64,000 nucleotides of DNA. It comes from an uncultured Prevotellaceae bacterium (lineage in GTDB: Bacteria; Bacteroidota; Bacteroidia; Bacteroidales; Bacteroidaceae). Positions 40,516 to 48,620 of this stretch are shown one piece after another. Below the pieces are notes generated by a model. That model saw only the letters and a list, made by a program, of their open reading frames with translations. It searched no databases and was not told where the DNA came from. The DNA lies in the NCBI GenBank assembly GCA_946185485.1, contig CAMHJQ010000002.1, positions 62,001-126,000 of the forward strand, in the 5' to 3' direction. The position numbers and the translations under genes are program-made. Position 1 is the stretch's first letter. Each line of letters begins with the position of its first letter.

Positions 40516-40588
40516 CAAAGATACAAATGCGAACGATAATTGGCTATTAATTATCGTTCGCATACTTGTAATTATGTTACATGGAACA
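40516..40588 (-). promoter_or_regulatory. susC promoter with composite operator (PUL A)
   Basis: -7 TATCTTTG (40516-40523), 25 nt, AATTATCGTTCGC (40549-40561), 13 nt, TGTTACATGGAACA (40575-40588); also 15-bp inverted repeat 40527-40541/40549-40563. Confidence 0.65.
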
Positions 40589-40613
40589 ATCGTTCACTAT
40601 TTCGTCACTTTTG

Positions 40614-42194
40614 TCAACTCCTCAGTTCCATCGGATATTTGCCGTATTGCTGGCGGAAACATTTTGAGAAATAGCCCGGCGTGCCGAAACCCACCTCGTA
40701 TGCTATCTCCTGAACGGTCTTGTCGGTCGTCGTCAGCAATACGTACCCCTGCTGCAGGCGCATCTGCCGCAGCAGTTCCACCGGCGACAGTCCCGTGATG
40801 GACTTCACCTTGCGGTACAACTGCACGCGGCTCAGCCCCACGGTATCGCCCAAATCGTCCATTTTCAGCGATGGATTCGACATATTCTGGCGTATCGCCT
40901 CGTTCAGTCTCTCGGCAAAGATGGCATCCTGCGTCTTCTGGGGCGGCATTTCCTCCAGTGGCGTGTCAAACACCTGGCGCAGCGTGCGGCTCTCCGGTTT
41001 GGTATAGAACAGCGTCTGCTCCTCGTTCATGGCCTGACGGTCGTGCAGGGCGCGTCGTGCCTTGATGATGGCCATCCACATCATGACAAAGGCCACGGAC
41101 AGCAGTATAATGGTGATGAAGCTGCCTATCAAGACCTTGCGCTGTGTATTGTATAGTCCGAACGAAGCCTCCAGCTTGTCGTGTATGGTAATCAGGTCGT
41201 CATTCTGCTTCATCAGCTCTTCCGACTCCGTGATTACCAGGTCCACGTTTTCGGGAGTCACCACGAATCCCAGCATCGGGTTCTCGCGCTCGTAAGGCTT
41301 GCCCGTCAGTATGTCGAGCGCCAGCCTGACTATCTTCTCACCATGCGTTGGATAGTAATAGGTGCCCACCTGATGCCCCAGCCTCACATACTCTAAGCCC
41401 TCGCCCGGCATACCGTCGATGCCCAGTATCTTGATCCGCCCCTCTACGTTTTTCTCCACCACGGCCTTATACACGCCTGTTGCCATGCCATCGTTGTGGC
41501 AGAAGATGTAGGTATTGTCTATCCGCCCCTCGTCACCCGCAGCCCTCAACGAGTCGATCAACTCGCTGGCCAGCCGGCACGAGCTGTCGCTCGACCAGTC
41601 GCTCTTCCTGCATATATACTCCGCCTCGGGCATAGCCTTCATGGCTCTCTCGAAGCCTATGTGGCGCTCCAGTGCTGGCGTGCTGCTCAGCAGTCCCGTA
41701 ATCTCCATGACTATCGGTCTGCTCTTTCCCCCTTGTGAGGAACCGAGGGTGGATGCTATCGCGGCAATGTGTTGCCCCACTATCAGCCCCGCCTCCACAT
41801 TGTTACCGCCGATGAATGCCGTGTATTCAGCACTGGTCTTGCGATCGAAACTTACCACAGGGATGCCCACCTTCAGCACCCGCGCTATAGCATCGTTGAT
41901 GGGCTTGATATCCTCGTATGGTGCCACCACCATCAGGTCGATGTCCGTCCCAGCCAGACTGTCTATCTGCCGAGCCTGCATTTCCGGGTCGTCAAACGAG
42001 TTAACGATGTCCACCTCCACGTCGTTCTCATACAGGTGCTGGGCGGCCAGCATTTCCTGGTTCACCTTCTCTCGCCACGGACCTTTAGAGCATTGAGCCA
42101 CTCCAATCTTATACGTCCGCCCGCTGTCCTGGCATCCAGCCAGTAGCGCAGCTATTATTATAATAACAATGTACGCGCGATTTATATTTCTCAT
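40614..42194 (-). CDS. Periplasmic-binding-protein sensor + TM + AraC-type HTH regulator (no HisKA/HATPase/REC)
   Basis: Lipobox LLAGCQD, LacI-type sugar-binding domain, TM (VLIGSFITIILLSVAFVMMWMAII), then direct AraC HTH; start at MRNINRAY. Confidence 0.85.
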   Translation of the reverse strand: MRNINRAYIVIIIIAALLAGCQDSGRTYKIGVAQCSKGPWREKVNQEMLAAQHLYENDVEVDIVNSFDDPEMQARQIDSLAGTDIDLMVVAPYEDIKPINDAIARVLKVGIPVVSFDRKTSAEYTAFIGGNNVEAGLIVGQHIAAIASTLGSSQGGKSRPIVMEITGLLSSTPALERHIGFERAMKAMPEAEYICRKSDWSSDSSCRLASELIDSLRAAGDEGRIDNTYIFCHNDGMATGVYKAVVEKNVEGRIKILGIDGMPGEGLEYVRLGHQVGTYYYPTHGEKIVRLALDILTGKPYERENPMLGFVVTPENVDLVITESEELMKQNDDLITIHDKLEASFGLYNTQRKVLIGSFITIILLSVAFVMMWMAIIKARRALHDRQAMNEEQTLFYTKPESRTLRQVFDTPLEEMPPQKTQDAIFAERLNEAIRQNMSNPSLKMDDLGDTVGLSRVQLYRKVKSITGLSPVELLRQMRLQQGYVLLTTTDKTVQEIAYEVGFGTPGYFSKCFRQQYGKYPMELRS

Positions 42195-42287
42195 TGCGTT
42201 GAGTTTTTGTTTCGCCCACAAAGTTACGAAAAAAACGAGTAAAATGCAAAAGAAAAAACTTTTCTTTTCATTTTTATAAAAAAGGCC

Positions 42288-42333
42288 GATGCAATGAGGG
42301 AGCCTTGAGCCATCTCACTGCATCGGCAGATGT
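42288..42333 (-). terminator. Rho-independent terminator downstream of 42376 gene
   Basis: gccgatgca ... tgcatcggc stem; minus T-tract CCTTTTTTATAAA. Confidence 0.75.
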
Positions 42334-42375
42334 AAAAACCTAAAAACAATCTTTACGCTAAAAAACGGCTAACCT

Positions 42376-43338
42376 TTATTTCACTATGACTTTCTTGCCA
42401 TTGACTATATACAAGCCCTTGGCGGGACGGTCAACCTGCTGGCCGCTGAGGGTGAAGTAGCGGTTGTCGGCAGCTGACCCGCCAGCCTTGACAGTCTGGA
42501 TGGCTGTCACAATCTCACCGTCAAGAATAATGGTGATGCCGGGACACTTCTCCAGAATCTGATCCCAGTAGGGGTCTTTCAGGATGACGCCACGCAGATC
42601 GAGCTCAGTGGCATCGGCAGCCAGTTTGTCCTTCAGCTGGGCAAAGTCGTCGTAATCCACTCTGAACCAGTCACCGTTGGCGTTCTGGCAGTCGCCGCGC
42701 ATCATCGAGCCCGTCACCTTCACGCTGCCGGTCAGCGAGTTGTCGGCGATGTCCTTCAGAAATGTTTTGTCAACCATTGGCATGGGCTCCACCACCACAT
42801 TATCTATATATACGTCTTGCGGTGCTTTGACATCGCCCGTCTGAGCGGTGATGGCAAAGACGCCAGGGAAGTCGTTCAGACCCTCGTTGGTAGAGAAGTC
42901 GAGCACCACCTTCTGCCACTGGCCTTCGCTGCCATACCATGCGGCAGTCTTCTGCCAGTAATTATCGGCACCGTTGGTGGGGTCGGACAGCTCTACAAGC
43001 AGGTTCTCGTTCTGTGCTTTCTTGACCATCAGCGAGAAGCGGCGGTTGCCGTTCAGGTTGAGCTGGTTGCCTTTGTCGGCATTCATCCAGTCGCGGAAGG
43101 GGCAAGCCAGGTGCTTCTGACCGAAGTCGTTGCCGGTCATAGTGAACTTCAGGCACTTGTTGCTGGTGTTGATGCCGGTCTTGTCGGGATTGTCAACCAC
43201 TGAGGGATTACCGCGGTCCCACCAGCCGCCATACTCGTTGATTGACGTGATGGTTTCGTCCTCGCCGTCCCACAGCACAACCTGTGCGTTGCAAGTTGCT
43301 GCAGCAAATAGAGTTGCAATGAGTAATGTCTTCTTCAT
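42376..43338 (-). CDS. Secreted protein with carbohydrate-binding-like region and C-terminal sorting-like tail
   Basis: Signal peptide MKKTLLIATLFAAATCNAQ; C-terminal DNRYFTLSGQQVDRPAKGLYIVNGKKVIVK. Confidence 0.6.
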   Translation of the reverse strand: MKKTLLIATLFAAATCNAQVVLWDGEDETITSINEYGGWWDRGNPSVVDNPDKTGINTSNKCLKFTMTGNDFGQKHLACPFRDWMNADKGNQLNLNGNRRFSLMVKKAQNENLLVELSDPTNGADNYWQKTAAWYGSEGQWQKVVLDFSTNEGLNDFPGVFAITAQTGDVKAPQDVYIDNVVVEPMPMVDKTFLKDIADNSLTGSVKVTGSMMRGDCQNANGDWFRVDYDDFAQLKDKLAADATELDLRGVILKDPYWDQILEKCPGITIILDGEIVTAIQTVKAGGSAADNRYFTLSGQQVDRPAKGLYIVNGKKVIVK

Positions 43339-43380
43339 AATTTTCTTAAAGCTTTAATTAGTGAATAATTTATTTCGTTA

Positions 43381-43453
43381 CAAAGATACGGTAACAAAGG
43401 CTAACCGACTAACAATAATATTTCGTAAAGTAATAAAAATGATTCATGAAACA
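43381..43453 (-). promoter_or_regulatory. Promoter with third composite-operator copy
   Basis: -7 TATCTTTG (43381-43388), degenerate half-site at 43414-43426, tgattcatgaaaca at 43440-43453; same spacings as at both susC promoters. Confidence 0.5.
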
Positions 43454-43550
43454 ATGGTGGACTATAATGTTCTTTTTGTTTAGTTTTGAGACTAAAGGCA
43501 ACATGGTTGTCAGTTGATTTCGACCGTCAAGGGTACATTTAAAGACAAAG

Positions 43551-43584
43551 AGTCCGCCCAAGACCTCACAGTTTTAGGCGGACT
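43551..43584 (-). terminator. Rho-independent terminator downstream of GH32 (PUL B)
   Basis: agtccgcc ... ggcggact stem. Confidence 0.65.
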
Positions 43585-43625
43585 ATAGAAAACAATCTTT
43601 GGTGTGTTTCGTTTAAACGGTAGCG

Positions 43626-45149
43626 TCACCAAATGCGATTGAGCACGCGATACTTGGCCGCGCTGCCAGCTCCGCTAACTGTCAGTTTGTTGTAGATACT
43701 GCCAGGGAACACGAGGTTGGTCATGGCCATGGTGCCCTCCTTGGTGAACAGCTCGACTGACGACCAATCGACATAGATGTCAAGAGTCACAGTGTTGCCT
43801 GTCACGCAGAGCGGTGCCTGCATGGAGGGGATGGAGAATGTTCCATTGAAACCTATTGTTCCAGTAGCGGCATTGCGGTGGGCGGCAACTGTGCGCTCGG
43901 AACCGCGGACGTCGATGACATACTGCTCACCCTTGTCGTTACTCAGGGTGATGGTGGAGTTCTGGTCGAGCCCGACGGTGACTTGCAACTGATAAGCATC
44001 CTTCACGTCAAGTGATGCACCGGCATCTTGCCACTGCCCTGCAATGGCGTCAATCTCCTTGACAACGGTGGAGGTAACGAGGGGCTTGCCGCCGTATTCG
44101 GTGACCTTGAGCTCGCGGGGCAGGGTGAAGGCCGAGCGCCAGGGCGAGCAGGGGACGTCGCCGCTGTAAGACCAGTTGTTCATCCAGCCTATCATGACGT
44201 GGCGGTCGCCGGTGTTCGACCATGTGACGCCGGCATAGTTGTCCATACCGTAGTCAAGCCACAGGGGATATTCGCGTTCGTCTGCCTTGAACTCCTTGCC
44301 GTCAAACTGGCCAGTGAAGTACATCGTGCCGGAACCAGTGATGGGACCGCCAGGGTTGACGCTGACAAGCAGCACCCACTTGTCGCCAATCTGCATCAGG
44401 TCGGGACACTCCCACTGTAGTTCGGGACGGCCTGTCAGGGGAACGACGAAGGTGCTCAGATGGTTCCATGACTTCAGGTCCTTGGAGCCATACAACTCAA
44501 TGCCTCTCTTCCAGCCCTTGGCTAAAGCCATTACCCACTGCTGGCTCTCAGCGTGCCAAAACACCTTGGGGTCTCGCAGGTTGTCGTCATCGTTCTTGAT
44601 GACAGGGTTGCCACCGAAGCGTTCAAAGTTCTTGCCACCATCGGTGGAGTAAGCCAGTGACTGCTGCTGCTTGCCGTCGCCCGCCGAGGTATAGAGGGCT
44701 ATCATGGCGTTGGCTCCGAAACCGGCGGTGTTGTCCTTGTCTATGACGCACGAGCCCGAGAAAATGTCGCCTAAGGCATCGCGGGTCAGGGCTACTGCCT
44801 GTTCTTTCCAGTGGACGAGGTCAGTTGACGTGGCATGTCCCCACGACATGTTGCCCCAGACGTTGCCTTGCGGATTGTACTGGTAGAAGAGGTGCCATGT
44901 GCCATCGAGATAGACCAGGCCATTGGGGTCGTTGACCCAGTTCTTGGCGGGGGTGTAGTGGATTTGCGGGCGATACTGCTCATCATAGCCTGAAGTGGTC
45001 GGCTCGTCGGGGTTGACGGGTTCTTCCTTCTTGTTGTCGTCGATGAGCGGATTGTACTGCTGCTTGAAGTCGATGTCGTTGCTGCAGCCTATCATGGCAG
45101 CCGTCGCGAGGACGGCCACCATGCCATGAAACATATTCTTCCTTTTCAT
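43626..45149 (-). CDS. GH32 fructan hydrolase, lipoprotein
   Basis: MIGCSND lipobox, NWVNDPNGLVYLDG, LRDPKVFW, WECPDLM; start at MKRKNMFHG. Confidence 0.92.
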   Translation of the reverse strand: MKRKNMFHGMVAVLATAAMIGCSNDIDFKQQYNPLIDDNKKEEPVNPDEPTTSGYDEQYRPQIHYTPAKNWVNDPNGLVYLDGTWHLFYQYNPQGNVWGNMSWGHATSTDLVHWKEQAVALTRDALGDIFSGSCVIDKDNTAGFGANAMIALYTSAGDGKQQQSLAYSTDGGKNFERFGGNPVIKNDDDNLRDPKVFWHAESQQWVMALAKGWKRGIELYGSKDLKSWNHLSTFVVPLTGRPELQWECPDLMQIGDKWVLLVSVNPGGPITGSGTMYFTGQFDGKEFKADEREYPLWLDYGMDNYAGVTWSNTGDRHVMIGWMNNWSYSGDVPCSPWRSAFTLPRELKVTEYGGKPLVTSTVVKEIDAIAGQWQDAGASLDVKDAYQLQVTVGLDQNSTITLSNDKGEQYVIDVRGSERTVAAHRNAATGTIGFNGTFSIPSMQAPLCVTGNTVTLDIYVDWSSVELFTKEGTMAMTNLVFPGSIYNKLTVSGAGSAAKYRVLNRIW

Positions 45150-45193
45150 AAAAAACTTCAATTTTTCAATTCTTCAATCCTTCAATCCTTCAT

Positions 45194-46720
45194 TTATCTC
45201 GTCTTGAGATACTCGAGTGAGTTCTTGGCCAGACGGAGCACATTGTCCTGATAGAGGTTGTTCTTGGGATGCGCGCTCTTGTCGGGTGTGCCGTCGGGAT
45301 TCTTCATCGAGAACTCACAGCCACCGTTGCCAATGCAGATCAGTGTACCCTTGAAGTCGGTGTTGCCCTGCTGGGCCTCCCATACGTTCATCTGGCTCAC
45401 CCACCATATCTGGCTGTCCCATGTGCCGAGCGGATAGATGCCGAACTCCTGAGTGCAGCGGTTGTAGCAGGCTTCGTCCTGATTGCCCAGGCCAGTCCAT
45501 AGGCTTGGCAGGTTGAAGTAGAGACAGTTGTGGTCTTCGGTCCAGCCGGCACCCTTGAAGGCGATGAGCTTGGTGTCGTCGGTGGTCTCAATCTCCAGTC
45601 CCTTGTAGATGGGGTGCTCAGAGTGGTCTTTCTTGAACTTGCGGTCGGGATAGAGTTCTACGGCCATGCGCCATACATCGTTGTTGATGCCGCCGGGGCC
45701 GAAGCCGAAGGTATGGTCGTTGCCCTTCATCTCGTCGAGGCTGATGCGGCCCAGATAGCCGGAATAAACGGTGGCATGGCTCCACAGCAGCAGGCTGCCT
45801 CCGTCCTTGTACCACTGGCGGATGGTGGGTGTGGCGGCTTCCACCACGGCGGGCATTGCCCATACGTCGCTTTCGCTGACGCCTTCAAGGTCGCGCAGCC
45901 AGAACAGCACACGGAACGGCTCGACATCAGCAGCCGACTTAATCTTGCTGAAGGGGAGGAATACTGCCGTGGGATACTCCTGATGGAGCCACAGCCATGC
46001 AGAAGCCTCGTCGTCGTCGCCCTTTTCAACCAACTCCTCGGGAGTGTCATATACGCTGAGGAAGCCGATGGCCGTCTTACCGATGCGCAGTGATGAGCGG
46101 GTAGCCAGCGAGGTTCCCTTGTCGTTCTTGGCCACTAAGGTTACCTCCCAAGTGTCACCGGTCAGCACGTCACTGATGGTGTAACTGGTGGCTGTCCCGG
46201 GCAGGGTCTCGTTAATGACGCGAATGCCGTTGGTGGCTGTCAGCTGGATGCTCTGGGCATCGGCGGCAGCTTTCCATTCAACAAGGGCATCATAGCCACC
46301 CTGCTTGTCGATCTGCGACATGGCCAGGCCAGTGATGCTGGCAGCACCCTCGCGCAGATACTTCAGCACAACGCCGCTGGAGTAGTTCTCACCGTCGGTG
46401 AGCTTGAACACGTATTCAAACGGCACGTTGGTGGGCACGTCCTTATGGGTATAGCTGTTGCCGCTAACTTTCTCGGAGCTGGAGAGCGTGCCGTTGCGAT
46501 AGACGGTGACCTGCATCTGTGTCGTCTGTGTCGGCCAAGTCAGAATGTAGTTGTCGCCTTGCAGCTGTCCGCTGATTTGTGTCACGTCGGGAGCCTGCAG
46601 ATGCATGGCCTCGCGGTCGTAATCCTTGTCCTGGCAGCTTGAGAGGAAACCTCCCCCAACTCCCCCGAGGGGGAGAGCTATTACCAAGTACACTGCGTAT
46701 TTCAATATATTCTTTTTCAT
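45194..46720 (-). CDS. DUF4960-type surface glycan-binding lipoprotein
   Basis: FLSSCQDKDYD lipobox; Fn3-like then DUF4960-like region, SusD-adjacent. Confidence 0.75.
   Translation of the reverse strand: MKKNILKYAVYLVIALPLGGVGGGFLSSCQDKDYDREAMHLQAPDVTQISGQLQGDNYILTWPTQTTQMQVTVYRNGTLSSSEKVSGNSYTHKDVPTNVPFEYVFKLTDGENYSSGVVLKYLREGAASITGLAMSQIDKQGGYDALVEWKAAADAQSIQLTATNGIRVINETLPGTATSYTISDVLTGDTWEVTLVAKNDKGTSLATRSSLRIGKTAIGFLSVYDTPEELVEKGDDDEASAWLWLHQEYPTAVFLPFSKIKSAADVEPFRVLFWLRDLEGVSESDVWAMPAVVEAATPTIRQWYKDGGSLLLWSHATVYSGYLGRISLDEMKGNDHTFGFGPGGINNDVWRMAVELYPDRKFKKDHSEHPIYKGLEIETTDDTKLIAFKGAGWTEDHNCLYFNLPSLWTGLGNQDEACYNRCTQEFGIYPLGTWDSQIWWVSQMNVWEAQQGNTDFKGTLICIGNGGCEFSMKNPDGTPDKSAHPKNNLYQDNVLRLAKNSLEYLKTR
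46650..46678. repeat. REP-like palindrome inside signal-peptide coding region
   Basis: cctcccccaactcccccgagggggagagc, encodes ALPLGGVGGG. Confidence 0.75.
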
Positions 46721-46772
46721 TGTCTTGTCTGATTTTAAATGCTTAATTCTTACTGTTCAATGTTCCCGCCTT

Positions 46773-48572
46773 TTAGTTGTAACCCTTGTTCTGGGTGTAG
46801 AGTCCGGGCACGTAGTAGAGCTGGTTGTAGGGTATCGGCAGATACTCGTTCTTGGCAGGTGTGAAGTGAGCATCCTTATAATACTGGGCGTAGGTCTGTC
46901 CGTCGTACTCCACGGTCTGCTCCTTCTCGAAGAACTTGTTGAGCGTCTGCGAGGCTATGCCCCAGCGGCGCAGGTCGAAGAAGCGCCCGTTCTCCATGGC
47001 GAGCTCCAGACGGCGCTCCCACTGCAGGCACTGGCGGGCCTGCTCCTTGGTTGTGAAATACTGTGCAGGATAGAGCGAAATCTCGCAAAAGTCGCTGGCG
47101 TAAGCGATGTGCTTGGCCACGGAGTTCTTGGCGCGCTGGCGAATGTCGTTGATAATCTCACGAGCCTCGTTCAGCGTGCCCAACTCGATGAGCGCCTCAG
47201 CGCGCATCAGCATAACATCAGTGTAGCGCAGCACGTAGTCGTTCATGGCGAAAGCCTGCCAGGGGTTGTCGAAGGTCTCGCCCTTTGAGCGCTGCGGCAC
47301 CTCCTTCATCGAGGCGTAGTAGCCGTAGGTGTTTGGTGTGCGCGAGTTTTCCTTGGTCATCATCTGAATCACCTTGCCCTCAGCATTCACAAACGAAGTT
47401 TCGTACTTGTAGGGGAATGTAGGCATACCGACGGTGTGGAAGAGGCGCGGATCCCACTTCTGGGTCGTTGCGCCGCCCCTGACGGGATAGGCAATCTCGT
47501 TGTTATAGTCGTCGAACATGGGCAGGCCATTCTTGGTCTTGAAGGCATTGACAAGGTTCTGTGTGGGCTTATGGAAGTCCCATCCGCACGACCAGATGCC
47601 CCAGCAGCCATTCAGCATGTTCGACCAGTTGGCACGTCCGTAGAGGGTGTTGTCGTCCTGATAGTTAGAGTGCTGCACGGCAAAGATGCTCTCCTCGCTG
47701 TTTTTGTACTCTGGCAGGAAGATGTCGCCGAAGTCCGACAAGTATCCGTATCTTGAGTCCTTCACTTCGCCGGTGTATTTGACCACCTCCTGCATGTACT
47801 TCTGGTTGATGTGGCCTGTGCCGGTATTGGCCTCGTATCCGTCGCCCCATGCCATAGTCAGATAGCACTTGGCCAGATAGGCTGCTGCGGCAATCTTGTT
47901 GGCACGTCCGCCTTCCTTCTGCTGTTCGGGCATGGGCAGCACGTCGTAGGCAAACTTGAAGTCGGAAACGATCTTGTCCATCAGCTCTTCGTGGGTAAAC
48001 TGGTTGTTGGGAGTCTGCTCCTCAGAGTGGTTCTTATACACCTCCTCGTCAACCCAGGGTACCTGATACCACAGCTGAACGAGCTTGAAGTAGAAGTGGG
48101 CACGCAGGAAGCGCACCTCGGCCTCGCGCTGTCTGGTAATATCCTTGCCCAGCTTGCTCTCGCCGTATTCGGCCAGCGACACCAGAGCACGGTTGCAGCG
48201 TGAGATGCTGCAGTAGAGCTGATACCACAGTTCGTCCATGTGGCCACCGGGGCTCGATGAAGTCAGCGTTGACCACACTTCCACGGGGTGGTAGTCGGTA
48301 TCGGTGGTTCCTGAGCCGCCCTTCATGGCATCGTCTGAAGAGACGTCGCCGTAAGGCCATAGATTGAACGGATAGGTGTACCAGTCGTCGCCCAGCTTGG
48401 CGTATGCAGAAGTCACCATCTCGTCAGGCTGGCTCATGGCCAGGTTCTCGCTGATGACACCCTGAGGCTCGACATCAATGAAATTATCGAAGGCCTTGTC
48501 GTAGCTCGTCAGGGTTGCGGAGATGCCACAACAGACGATACCTGCGTAGAATGCTTTATATATTGCTTTCAT
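46773..48572 (-). CDS. SusD/RagB family protein
   Basis: ISENLAMSQPDEMVTSAYAKLG...RRLELAMENGRFFDLRRWG. Confidence 0.92.
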   Translation of the reverse strand: MKAIYKAFYAGIVCCGISATLTSYDKAFDNFIDVEPQGVISENLAMSQPDEMVTSAYAKLGDDWYTYPFNLWPYGDVSSDDAMKGGSGTTDTDYHPVEVWSTLTSSSPGGHMDELWYQLYCSISRCNRALVSLAEYGESKLGKDITRQREAEVRFLRAHFYFKLVQLWYQVPWVDEEVYKNHSEEQTPNNQFTHEELMDKIVSDFKFAYDVLPMPEQQKEGGRANKIAAAAYLAKCYLTMAWGDGYEANTGTGHINQKYMQEVVKYTGEVKDSRYGYLSDFGDIFLPEYKNSEESIFAVQHSNYQDDNTLYGRANWSNMLNGCWGIWSCGWDFHKPTQNLVNAFKTKNGLPMFDDYNNEIAYPVRGGATTQKWDPRLFHTVGMPTFPYKYETSFVNAEGKVIQMMTKENSRTPNTYGYYASMKEVPQRSKGETFDNPWQAFAMNDYVLRYTDVMLMRAEALIELGTLNEAREIINDIRQRAKNSVAKHIAYASDFCEISLYPAQYFTTKEQARQCLQWERRLELAMENGRFFDLRRWGIASQTLNKFFEKEQTVEYDGQTYAQYYKDAHFTPAKNEYLPIPYNQLYYVPGLYTQNKGYN

Positions 48573-48620
48573 ATTATTTACTTATTTTATATTTCCTTTA
48601 TTCCTTAGACATTGAATACC

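Noticed and set aside
41725-41755. Further REP-like insertion in the short regulator (SSQGGKS)
   Set aside because: Only a weak match to the palindrome; the length difference from the paralogue (about 6 aa) is suggestive but not enough
40614-42194. Regulator as a pseudogene
   Set aside because: ORF is intact, sensor and HTH are well conserved and the promoter is present; deletion appears in frame. Sequencing error cannot be excluded without reads
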